From assembly GCF_016741815.1 (NCBI RefSeq), contig NZ_JAERRJ010000018.1, forward strand, positions 1 through 64,000: 64,000 nt of DNA, in the 5' to 3' direction. The notes below the pieces were generated by a model. It did not search any database. It saw nothing but the letters and a program-made list of their open reading frames with translations, and had not been told where the DNA came from. Within the stretch, counting starts at the first letter, position 1. The number at the start of each line of letters is the position of its first letter. The DNA comes from Nocardia acididurans (lineage in GTDB: Bacteria > Actinomycetota > Actinomycetes > Mycobacteriales > Mycobacteriaceae). Of this stretch, positions 26,738 to 34,177 are shown one piece after another. A program made the translations under genes and the position numbers.

Positions 26738-28059
26738 GACGGTCCCGCCGATTCGGACTCCTGGTCTGCCACTTCCACTGAATCATGCTGATCGGCAAGG
26801 GATCCCGGCTCATCGGCGGCGGCGACCACCGGTGTCGGCGCGGGATCTGTTCCGTCGACATAGGTTTCGTAGGACAGGTCCTCGTCCTCGGGATGCCCCT
26901 CGGCGAGTTTGGCGCGGATCAATTCGGTGACCGCCACGATGCTCAGCGACCCGACGACCGCGCCCCGGCCATCGGTCACCAGGGTGGCTCCCTGACTGGT
27001 GGCGAGCATGGCGTCGAGGGCGTCGTTGAGGGTCGACGAGCGTGCCACCACGGGCAGCCGTCGATCCAGGAAGTCCGAAACCTCGGGTTTGCTGGCCACT
27101 TCCGCGAGCGTGGGCCACGAGCGCGGCCGTCCGGCCCGGTCGACCACCACGATCCAGTCGTGCCCCGCGGCCCGCGCGCGGGCGATCACCTCCCCCGACG
27201 GTTCACCGATCCGCGCGGTGATCACCGGGTCGTATTCCACATCGCGGACGCGCGAGACGGTCAGATAGGCCAGTTTCGCGCCGGAGCCGACGAATTCCTC
27301 CACGAACGGCGTGGCCGGATCGGTGAGGATCTCCTCCGGTGTCGCGTACTGCTCGATATGCCCGCCCTCGGACAGGATCAGCACCTTGTCCCCGAGTTTG
27401 GTGGCCTCCTCGAAGTCGTGCGTCACGATCACGATGGTCTTGCCGAGTTCGTGCTGGATGGCGATCAGACTGTCCTGCAGGCGAACTCGCGTGATCGGGT
27501 CGACGGCGCCGAACGGTTCGTCCATGAGCAGCACGGGCGGGTCGGCGGCCAGTGCCCGCGCCACGCCGACGCGCTGCTGCTGCCCGCCGGACATATCCTT
27601 GGGCAGCCGGTCGGCGAAGGTGGCGGGGTCGAGCCCGACCAGATCGAGCAGATATTCGGTGCGTTCGGTGATCCGCTTGCGGTCCCAGCCGAGGACGCGC
27701 GGGATGGCGCCGATGTTCTTGGCCACCGACCAGTGTGGGAACAGGCCACCTGATTGGATGACATAGCCGATCGACTGCCGCAGCCTGTCGGGATCCTCCT
27801 TGGTGACATCACGTCCGTCGATGAGGATCCGGCCCTCGCTCGGCTCGATCAGCCGGTTGATCATTTTGAGGGTGGTGGTCTTCCCGCACCCGGAGGGGCC
27901 GACGAATGCGACGATATGCCCGGCCTCGATCTCCAGGTCCAGCCGTTCGACGGCCGGTTTGTCCTGTCCCCGATAGTGTTTGACGACTCCGTCCAGCGTG
28001 ATGGACGCGCCGGTCACCGTGCGCTGCTCCGGTATGGCCGGGCCGGTCACCTCGGTCAT
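26734..28059 (-). CDS. Osmoprotectant ABC transporter, ATP-binding subunit
   Basis: A 441-residue ATPase with Walker A (GPSGCGKTT, about residue 55), signature SGGQQQRVGVARAL and Walker B (VLLMDEPF), followed by a C-terminal extension with CBS-like segments (about 300-400), as in ProV/OpuCA, where CBS domains sense ionic strength. The tail after about 400 is acidic and low-complexity. The ATG at 28059 overlaps the permease stop by ATGA; the much longer upstream open frame is not coding. Confidence 0.92.
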   Translation of the reverse strand: MTEVTGPAIPEQRTVTGASITLDGVVKHYRGQDKPAVERLDLEIEAGHIVAFVGPSGCGKTTTLKMINRLIEPSEGRILIDGRDVTKEDPDRLRQSIGYVIQSGGLFPHWSVAKNIGAIPRVLGWDRKRITERTEYLLDLVGLDPATFADRLPKDMSGGQQQRVGVARALAADPPVLLMDEPFGAVDPITRVRLQDSLIAIQHELGKTIVIVTHDFEEATKLGDKVLILSEGGHIEQYATPEEILTDPATPFVEEFVGSGAKLAYLTVSRVRDVEYDPVITARIGEPSGEVIARARAAGHDWIVVVDRAGRPRSWPTLAEVASKPEVSDFLDRRLPVVARSSTLNDALDAMLATSQGATLVTDGRGAVVGSLSIVAVTELIRAKLAEGHPEDEDLSYETYVDGTDPAPTPVVAAADEPGSLADQHDSVEVADQESESAGPS

Positions 28060-28700
28060 GCGAGTCCCTTCGCGATGGTGAGACGTCCGAGAAGGACGAG
28101 GAGCGCGTCGAACACCAACGCGATGGCGATGATGAGAATGGTTCCGGTCAGCGCCATTTCGAGGGCGTTCGCGCCGCCGAGCCGGGACAGGCCGTTGAAG
28201 ATGAGCGATCCGAGGCCGGGGCCGAGCACGTAGGCGACGATGGCGGCCACGCCGACCACCATCTGCGTGGACACCCGGATGCCGGTGAGGATCACCGGCC
28301 AGGCCATGGGCAGTTCGACGGTCAGCAGAATGCGCCATCGCGAGAATCCGATGCCGCGCGCGGATTCGATGACCGACTCCGGCACCGACCGCAGACCCAC
28401 GATGGCGTTGCCGATCACCGGCAGGGTCGCGAAGAACGCCAGCATGAGGAACGACGGCACCACCCCGAGCCCGAACGGGACCAGCAGCAGCGCCAGCAGT
28501 GCCAGTGAGGGAATGGTCAGCGCCACCCGGCTCGAGGTCAGCGTGAGCGCCGACAGCAGCGGCAGCCGATAGACCGCGACCGCGATGAGCACCGCGATGA
28601 TCGTGCCGACCAGGACGGTCTGAAAGGCCAGGGACGCATGCTGATAGGTGAGGAATGCCAGCACCTCGCCCCGCCCCCGGATATAGCTCCACAACTGCAC
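28056..28700 (-). CDS. Osmoprotectant ABC transporter, permease
   Basis: A 214-residue BPD-type permease, first gene of the operon, with about five to six helices and coupling motif ESARGIGFSRWRILLTVELP. It is a paralogue of the permease at 26000. The 200-bp gap before it (28701-28900) holds the operon promoter region; no operator is evident. Confidence 0.9.
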   Translation of the reverse strand: MQLWSYIRGRGEVLAFLTYQHASLAFQTVLVGTIIAVLIAVAVYRLPLLSALTLTSSRVALTIPSLALLALLLVPFGLGVVPSFLMLAFFATLPVIGNAIVGLRSVPESVIESARGIGFSRWRILLTVELPMAWPVILTGIRVSTQMVVGVAAIVAYVLGPGLGSLIFNGLSRLGGANALEMALTGTILIIAIALVFDALLVLLGRLTIAKGLA

Positions 28701-28900
28701 GGGATTCCCCTTGTCGGTCGAAGACCGGGTCGGTTCCTGTCTGCGTGAGCCCTTCGACAGTAACGGAGAGTGCGGTCGGCTCCGGGCTGGCGCGCGGTGG
28801 AGGGTCCACCGTTGTGCTCTGACGGAACCATGCCGCCAACAGCATGAATACCTTTGCGGTCAGCCGGATCGAATCCCGGCCCGGTGATTCGCCGCCGGAA

Positions 28901-29644
28901 TCACCGCTGCCGTCCGGTGAGATTCAGCGCGGTCGCGATCCGGGTGGCCAGGCCCGCGCCGCGCATCAGCCAGGTGAAGGAGCCGCTCGCGGGGGCGGGG
29001 AGCAGCCCGGCCGTTTGGACGGCGTCGAGGAGGTCGTAGAGGGTTTCGCCCTCGTACATGAGGTGGTCGGCGTTGAAGTGGTAGCGGTCGACCGCCGTGC
29101 ATTGGACGAACGCGCCGTTGCCGGGAATGGCCGCGGCGGTGTCGTCGTAGGGGTGCAGTTTCAGCGGGCCGGTCAGGTGGCCGCTGCCGTAGTAGCGGAC
29201 GACCATGCGGACTTCGCCGTCGGGCGCGATGTCGAGGTAGGACTGGCCGGGGATGGGGTCGTAGCGCCAGTCGGGGATGGCGTCGAAGAAGGCGAAGTTG
29301 TAGGCGACGAACGCGTCGAGGCCGATCATGGTGGCGCCGAGGGTGGTGACATCCTTGTAGCGGAGGTCGGCGGTGTAGAGCTCGTGGTTGCGGGTCATGT
29401 CGCGGGATTGCCAGCTCCACCAGTACTTCTTGGCCCAGTCCAGGGTCCAGGCGATGTCGAAACCGTGCTCGGCGTAGAAGGCGATCTTCTCGTCGTATTC
29501 GGCGAACCAGGTGGTGGTTATGGCGGTCAGCGCCTGTTCGTCGAGGACTTCGACGGGTTCCGCGCGATTGGTCAGGATTCGGGGGATCGGTTGTGCCAGG
29601 CGGGATTTGCCGAGTGCTTCGTGGAATTGCCGGTCGGTGAACAT
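28901..29644 (-). CDS. NTF2/SnoaL-like protein, function unknown
   Basis: A 247-residue soluble protein, without signal or membrane helix, with scattered NTF2/SnoaL-like features (ITTTWFAEYDEKIAFYAEHG, DRYHFNADHLMYEGETLYDL). I cannot name a specific family with certainty. It is divergent from a TetR gene across a 60-bp gap that contains two tandem palindromes, so it is almost surely the TetR target. Confidence 0.55.
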   Translation of the reverse strand: MFTDRQFHEALGKSRLAQPIPRILTNRAEPVEVLDEQALTAITTTWFAEYDEKIAFYAEHGFDIAWTLDWAKKYWWSWQSRDMTRNHELYTADLRYKDVTTLGATMIGLDAFVAYNFAFFDAIPDWRYDPIPGQSYLDIAPDGEVRMVVRYYGSGHLTGPLKLHPYDDTAAAIPGNGAFVQCTAVDRYHFNADHLMYEGETLYDLLDAVQTAGLLPAPASGSFTWLMRGAGLATRIATALNLTGRQR

Positions 29645-29659
29645 GACACCTCCATCGGG

Positions 29660-29689
29660 AAGCAGTTGCTTTATGAAGCAGATGCTTCC
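29660..29689. promoter_or_regulatory. Two tandem 14-bp palindromes, TetR operator candidate
   Basis: GAAGCAGTTGCTTT (29660-29673) and GAAGCAGATGCTTC (29676-29689) are copies of one palindromic unit with starts 16 bp apart, filling the 60-bp gap between the divergent TetR and NTF2-like genes. Confidence 0.6.
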
Positions 29690-29704
29690 TGATATTGTCG
29701 GCGG

Positions 29705-30301
29705 GTGTCAAGGAGCTATGGGGGCCGCAGTTCGGATGATCGTGTGGGGGAGCGCCGGATGCGGCTCGTCGATGCGGGCATCGCGATCACCGGGACGGAA
29801 GGTGTTGCGGGCCTGGGCATGCGGGCCGTATGCCGGGAGGCGGGGCTGAGTCAGAAGTTCTTCTACGAGAGCTTCACCGATATCGACGAGCTGCTGCACG
29901 CGGTCTACGCCGCGACACTGGCGCGATTGGAAGAGGAGATCGGGCCCGCTGTCTCCGCGCGCGACCTGCCCGGGGTGTTCGACGCCGCCGCGCGGTTGAT
30001 GGAGGCGGACCCGCGGGTCTGCCGGATCCTGCTGATCGAACCGGTCGCCGATGCGCGGCTGCGCCGCCACGTGCGCGACACCATCCCCGCGATCACCATT
30101 GCCGCCCTGGGGGACCTGGCGGCCGGGTCGCCTGCGGATCCAGCGGTCAGGATGCGGTTCTCCGCGCTGTTCGGTGCGCTGATCTCGCTGTTCGTGGAGT
30201 GGACCGAGGGCAGCCTGGGCAGTGACCGCGCCGCCTTCGTCCGCCATGTCTGCGGTGTCGCAACGCAACTCGTCCCGCAGCTCGGTGTGCGGCCGCGGTG
30301 A
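29705..30301 (+). CDS. TetR-family regulator
   Basis: A 198-residue TetR protein with HTH (about 18-65; GLGMRAVCREAGLSQKFFYESF) and a helical C-terminal domain. It starts at a GTG close to the palindrome pair. It is expected to control the divergent gene at 28901 and its own expression. It ends 3 nt before the convergent TerD gene. Confidence 0.85.
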   Translation: MSRSYGGRSSDDRVGERRMRLVDAGIAITGTEGVAGLGMRAVCREAGLSQKFFYESFTDIDELLHAVYAATLARLEEEIGPAVSARDLPGVFDAAARLMEADPRVCRILLIEPVADARLRRHVRDTIPAITIAALGDLAAGSPADPAVRMRFSALFGALISLFVEWTEGSLGSDRAAFVRHVCGVATQLVPQLGVRPR

Positions 30302-30304
30302 CGG

Positions 30305-30844
30305 CTAGAGGAAGCGGCCGAGTTCGGGGGCTGCCTCCACCGGGTGTTTGGCTTCGATGCCCTGGTTGATCTCGCGGAATTCCCACACGCCGCCGGGCCG
30401 GAACAGGCCGCCCATGACGAAGCCGGTGCCGGAGACGGCGGCGATGTCGTAGCGGGCCAGTTCGGTGGTGGTGGCGCTGTTGGCGATGCGGCAGAAGGCG
30501 TTCTCCACCCGGGCGAGGTTCTGGCCGGTGTAGCAGGTGACCACGAAGAGGACGGCCGTCACGTAGGACTCGATGCGGGTGAGGTCCACGGTGATGATCT
30601 CGTCGTCGCCGGGGCCCTCGCCGGTGAGATTGTCGCCGTGCAGGCGTACCGCGCTGTCGGTGGAGAGCATCTGCTCGTGGTAGACGACATCGGTGAGGCC
30701 GGTGTCGGCGTAGATCATGGCCGCGACGTTCAGGTCGATGTCGGAGTGTTTGCCCCAGAGTTTGCGGCGGGCCGGATCCCAGCCCAGACCCACTCGGAGA
30801 TAGACGATTTCGGTGCCCTGCTCATCACGGAGCGGAAATGTCAT
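30305..30844 (-). CDS. TerD-family protein
   Basis: A 179-residue TerD-domain protein with the calcium-binding-type pattern (VGLGWDPARRK, DIDLNVAAMIY). TerD proteins occur in chemical-stress and phage-response clusters. It is a single-domain version; a second TerD-domain gene lies at 41169. It is preceded by a small membrane-protein gene on the same strand. Confidence 0.88.
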   Translation of the reverse strand: MTFPLRDEQGTEIVYLRVGLGWDPARRKLWGKHSDIDLNVAAMIYADTGLTDVVYHEQMLSTDSAVRLHGDNLTGEGPGDDEIITVDLTRIESYVTAVLFVVTCYTGQNLARVENAFCRIANSATTTELARYDIAAVSGTGFVMGGLFRPGGVWEFREINQGIEAKHPVEAAPELGRFL

Positions 30845-30874
30845 GAGCGTCCTGCCTTAGTACTGCTCGACTCG

Positions 30875-31048
30875 TCAGCGATCACCGGTGGGTGCGGGTT
30901 GCTCGTCGAGACGCGCGTGCAGCCGGTCCCGGACCTGGTCCGGGGTGTAGGCCCGCCGTTTGCGTTCCGATCGCACGATGACCACTCCGGTTGCCGCGAC
31001 ACCCGCGGCTCCTGCCAAGCCGAGTACCTTCCACCAGCGCATAGGCAT
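30875..31048 (-). CDS. Small single-pass membrane protein
   Basis: A 57-residue protein: MPMRWWKVLGLAGAAGVAAT, then a short basic stretch (SERKRR) and a charged tail ending PAPTGDR. The N-terminus is one membrane helix. It reads like a small conserved actinobacterial protein but I cannot name it. It lies 30 bp before the TerD gene and 12 bp from the divergent peptidase-like gene. Confidence 0.6.
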   Translation of the reverse strand: MPMRWWKVLGLAGAAGVAATGVVIVRSERKRRAYTPDQVRDRLHARLDEQPAPTGDR

Positions 31049-31060
31049 AGGCTAGTCGCT

Positions 31061-31720
31061 GTGCCCAGCGAAGCGCCCTCGAGTGTCGGTTTGGATGAAG
31101 CGGTGGAGCTCGCGCGGACGGGCGACTTATGGCTGTTCCGTGGACATTCCGGGGCCGACCGGGCCATCCGGGGGCTGACGAACAGCCCGGTCAACCACGT
31201 CGGCATGGCGGTCGTCATCGACGATCTGCCCGCGCTGATCTGGCATGCCGAGCTCGGCAAGGCGCTGCCCGACATCTGGTCGGGCAATCATCATCGCGGC
31301 GCCCAGCTGCATGACCTGCGCGCCGCGGTGACGCGCTGGTCCGAGGTGTACGAGCAGCGGGCGTGGCTGCGGCAGCTGGATCGGCCGGTCACCCGTGCGA
31401 TGGAGGACGCCGCGTTGCGCACGGTGGCGCGCCTGGACGGCATGCCCTTTCCGTCCACCAGCGCACTGGCCGGGCGCTGGCTGCGCGGCCGGGTGCCCTT
31501 CCCGAAACGCGCGAAAGAGCCTGCCGCCGATGCCGGTCTGGAGAACGCCTACTGCGCGGAGATCGTCGCCATGACCTATCAGGCCATGGGTCTGCTGCCC
31601 GCCAAGCGCCCGAATTGGTATGACCCGGGCCGATTCTGGAGCGGCGACAAGCTGGAATTGGCCGTCGGCTATCACCTCGGCGGCGAGATCGCGGTCACCA
31701 TGCCCGCACCGCCCGGCTAG
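31061..31720 (+). CDS. YaeF/YiiX-type permuted papain-like protein
   Basis: A 219-residue protein with NHVGM near residue 45 and AYCAEIVAMTYQ near 165. These correspond to the His and Cys of permuted papain-fold (C92, YaeF/YiiX) enzymes, which are thought to act as amidases or thioesterases. No signal peptide is visible. It starts at GTG 31061. The gene is convergent with the acyltransferase gene, 9 bp away. Confidence 0.65.
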   Translation: MPSEAPSSVGLDEAVELARTGDLWLFRGHSGADRAIRGLTNSPVNHVGMAVVIDDLPALIWHAELGKALPDIWSGNHHRGAQLHDLRAAVTRWSEVYEQRAWLRQLDRPVTRAMEDAALRTVARLDGMPFPSTSALAGRWLRGRVPFPKRAKEPAADAGLENAYCAEIVAMTYQAMGLLPAKRPNWYDPGRFWSGDKLELAVGYHLGGEIAVTMPAPPG

Positions 31721-31729
31721 CCGAGCGCC

Positions 31730-33976
31730 TCACCACCACCGGGTGATCGCCCCCAGCTGCCTGCCCAATTCCGGTGCGAGCGTGCGGATATAGCTCGCGG
31801 TGAGATGATGCTCGTCGCGATAGATGAGCACATTGCCCTCGGCGACCTGGCACCGGTCCGGCCGGCACACCGCGTCGGACAGATCGATCGGGAAGATATT
31901 CGGATAGGCGGCCGCCGGCGCCGTGGCGGGGTCGACCGGATCCAGCGCGACCGGCCGATCGATGCCGCAGCTGTGGATGGTGGTGCCGCGGGTGGCCAGA
32001 CAGTCGACGGCGCTGTAGAAGATGCCGTCGCGCCGCAGCCGGGGCGTATCGCGCAGCGCCAGTACCGCGAGGCCGCGATCGTCGAGAGCCGTCCACACGT
32101 CCAGGAATTCGGGCGGCACCTCGTCACCGTCGCTGTACGGGCGAAAGCGCGTGGAGATGGTGAACACCCAGTCGGGCCGCTCCGCCGCCAGCCGATCGAG
32201 CACCTCGAGCGACCATTCGCGGCACTCGGGGAACGGCGTCTCCGAGTAGGAGGGCTGATCGGACAGGGTCAGCGGGCAGCTCTCCTTGAGATAGGTGACG
32301 ATGCGAAAGCTGTTGGCGCGCCCGAGTATTTCGAGCGCGGGAATCCACTGCTCGGAATGCGAACCGCCCACCACGGCGATGGTGCGGGTCGCGCCGGCCT
32401 CGCCGTAGACGCAGCTGCGCACCTCCCGGTCGGGCGTGATGCAGCCGTCCAGGGTGGGCGGCGGCGCATCGGCGAAACCTTGGGATACCGCGGGCCGCAA
32501 CGGTTCCGGCGGCACCTCGAGCTTGTCGGTGAGCACACTCGCGCCGGGATACCGGTTGATCTCCAGCGGCGGGGCCGGACGCGGCGGATCCGCCACCGCA
32601 CGCAGCTGCCAGGCCGATCCGGCGAACAGCACGGTGACGCCCAGCGCGGCGACCGCGACGCCGAGCCCGCGACGCACCCAGACCGGGGCGCCGGTGGCGT
32701 CCCGCCGCCGCAGCGGGTTCTCCAGCAGCCGCGTCGTCGCCGTCGCGAGCGCCAGCGAGACGACGATCACCACCAGCCCGTCGGCGAATCCCGCACGGGC
32801 CCGGCCGGTTTCGGCCAGATAGAAGATGAGGACGGGCCAGTGCCACAGATACAGCGGATAGGCGATGGCCCCGAGCTCGGTGCACACCCGCGAGGCGAGC
32901 ACCCGATTCGCCCACGGTCGCGCCCGCGCCGACAGCCCGAGGCCGGACACGATGAGCAGGACGGCGGCCGCCACCGGGAAAACCGCTGCCGGACCCGGGA
33001 ATTCGGCCGCACCGTCGAAGAGCACGCCGCACGACAGCACCATGGCCAGGCCGAGCGCCGCCGCGAATCCGCGCAGCAGCGCGGGGATTTCGACGCGATG
33101 CGCGACCACCGCCAGCGCCGCCCCGGCCAGCAGCTCCCACAGGCGCGCCCCGGTGTCGTAGTAGGTCCAGGCCTGATGCTGCGCCGCGCCGATGCTCGCG
33201 TAGCGGAACGAGACGGCCCCGAGGCCGACCAGCACGAGCAGCAGCACCCCGCGGGCGCGCGGCAACCGGGTGCGCAGCCGGGCCCAGGCGGCGGCGATCA
33301 CCAGGATCAGCAGATAGAACTGCCCCTGTACCGCCATCGACCACAGATGCTGCAGCGGACTGATGGAGGGATCCGGTGCGGCGTAATCCATTTCGGCCGC
33401 CGCCAGATACCAGTTCTGGAGGTACAGCCCGGAGGCCAGCAGCTGCCCGCTGATGTAATCCCACTGGGTGTACGGCCGCAGCGCCACCGTGGCCACCGCG
33501 GCCGCGCCGAGCACCAGCGTCAGCGCGGGCAGCAGGCGGCGTCCGGTGCGGCGCAGCGTCCACCCGATCAGCGGGCCGCCGGTGTCGCTGCGCCGCAGCA
33601 ACATTCCCGTGAAGAAGAACCCCGACAGCACCAGGAAGATGTCGACGCCGCCGGAAACCCGGCCCATCCACACATGAAAGGCCACCACCAGGGCGATGGC
33701 CACGCCCCGCAAACCGTCGAGGTCATCGCGGTGCGCGTGCCCACTCGCCAACGGGGCCACCGTATTCGGCGCGGGCACTCCGTGCGTGCTCGGCGCGGTG
33801 ACACCATGGGTGTTCGGCGCGGGCACTCCGTGCGTGTTCGGCGTGGTGGCACCGTGTGCGTTCGACGCGACGGCACTGTGTGCGTTCGGTCCGACGGCAC
33901 TCTGGGCGTTCGGTGTGGTGGCACTGTGCGCGTTCGATCCGACGGCACCGTGCGCGGCGGCGGGACCGCCGGTCAT
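31730..33976 (-). CDS. OafA/YrhL-type acyltransferase with SGNH domain
   Basis: A 748-residue protein. Residues 1-75 are a low-complexity tail, 85-440 hold about ten membrane helices of the acyltransferase-3 fold (DDLDGLRGVAIALVVAFHVW with the catalytic His), and about 500-748 form an extracytoplasmic SGNH domain (GGSHSEQW and a late DEHHLTASY). Such enzymes acetylate or acylate cell-envelope glycans or lipids. The N-terminal tail is built of eight octapeptide repeats. I prefer ATG 33976; an in-frame start further upstream is possible. Confidence 0.85.
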   Translation of the reverse strand: MTGGPAAAHGAVGSNAHSATTPNAQSAVGPNAHSAVASNAHGATTPNTHGVPAPNTHGVTAPSTHGVPAPNTVAPLASGHAHRDDLDGLRGVAIALVVAFHVWMGRVSGGVDIFLVLSGFFFTGMLLRRSDTGGPLIGWTLRRTGRRLLPALTLVLGAAAVATVALRPYTQWDYISGQLLASGLYLQNWYLAAAEMDYAAPDPSISPLQHLWSMAVQGQFYLLILVIAAAWARLRTRLPRARGVLLLVLVGLGAVSFRYASIGAAQHQAWTYYDTGARLWELLAGAALAVVAHRVEIPALLRGFAAALGLAMVLSCGVLFDGAAEFPGPAAVFPVAAAVLLIVSGLGLSARARPWANRVLASRVCTELGAIAYPLYLWHWPVLIFYLAETGRARAGFADGLVVIVVSLALATATTRLLENPLRRRDATGAPVWVRRGLGVAVAALGVTVLFAGSAWQLRAVADPPRPAPPLEINRYPGASVLTDKLEVPPEPLRPAVSQGFADAPPPTLDGCITPDREVRSCVYGEAGATRTIAVVGGSHSEQWIPALEILGRANSFRIVTYLKESCPLTLSDQPSYSETPFPECREWSLEVLDRLAAERPDWVFTISTRFRPYSDGDEVPPEFLDVWTALDDRGLAVLALRDTPRLRRDGIFYSAVDCLATRGTTIHSCGIDRPVALDPVDPATAPAAAYPNIFPIDLSDAVCRPDRCQVAEGNVLIYRDEHHLTASYIRTLAPELGRQLGAITRWW
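33758..33949 (-). repeat. 24-bp tandem repeat encoding octapeptides
   Basis: Eight consecutive copies encode GAVGSNAH, SATTPNAQ, SAVGPNAH, SAVASNAH, GATTPNTH, GVPAPNTH, GVTAPSTH and GVPAPNTV at the cytoplasmic N-terminus of the acyltransferase. The units are degenerate at the DNA level, but the period is exact. Confidence 0.85.
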
Positions 33977-34177
33977 CGGCCGGCGGTATGGACGAGCGCG
34001 CACCCTGAAACTCCCATGACGACTGCCCCGCTCCGGACCCCGAAACGGTGTTGCCGACCCGACTTCCGGCACGCCGCCCTCGAGAATGCACGAGCGACGG
34101 TGCCGGAAGCAAACTGGGAGTGACTCGGCGACGAACCTCCGTATCGGGGGGACGCTCCGCGCCGAATCGCGTCGCTG

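Noticed and set aside
26734..28845. Very long open frames on the opposite or extended strand (for example the 703-codon frame)
   Set aside because: They run across known genes, use Arg/Gly/Pro-rich compositions typical of GC-rich shadow frames and lack ribosome sites.
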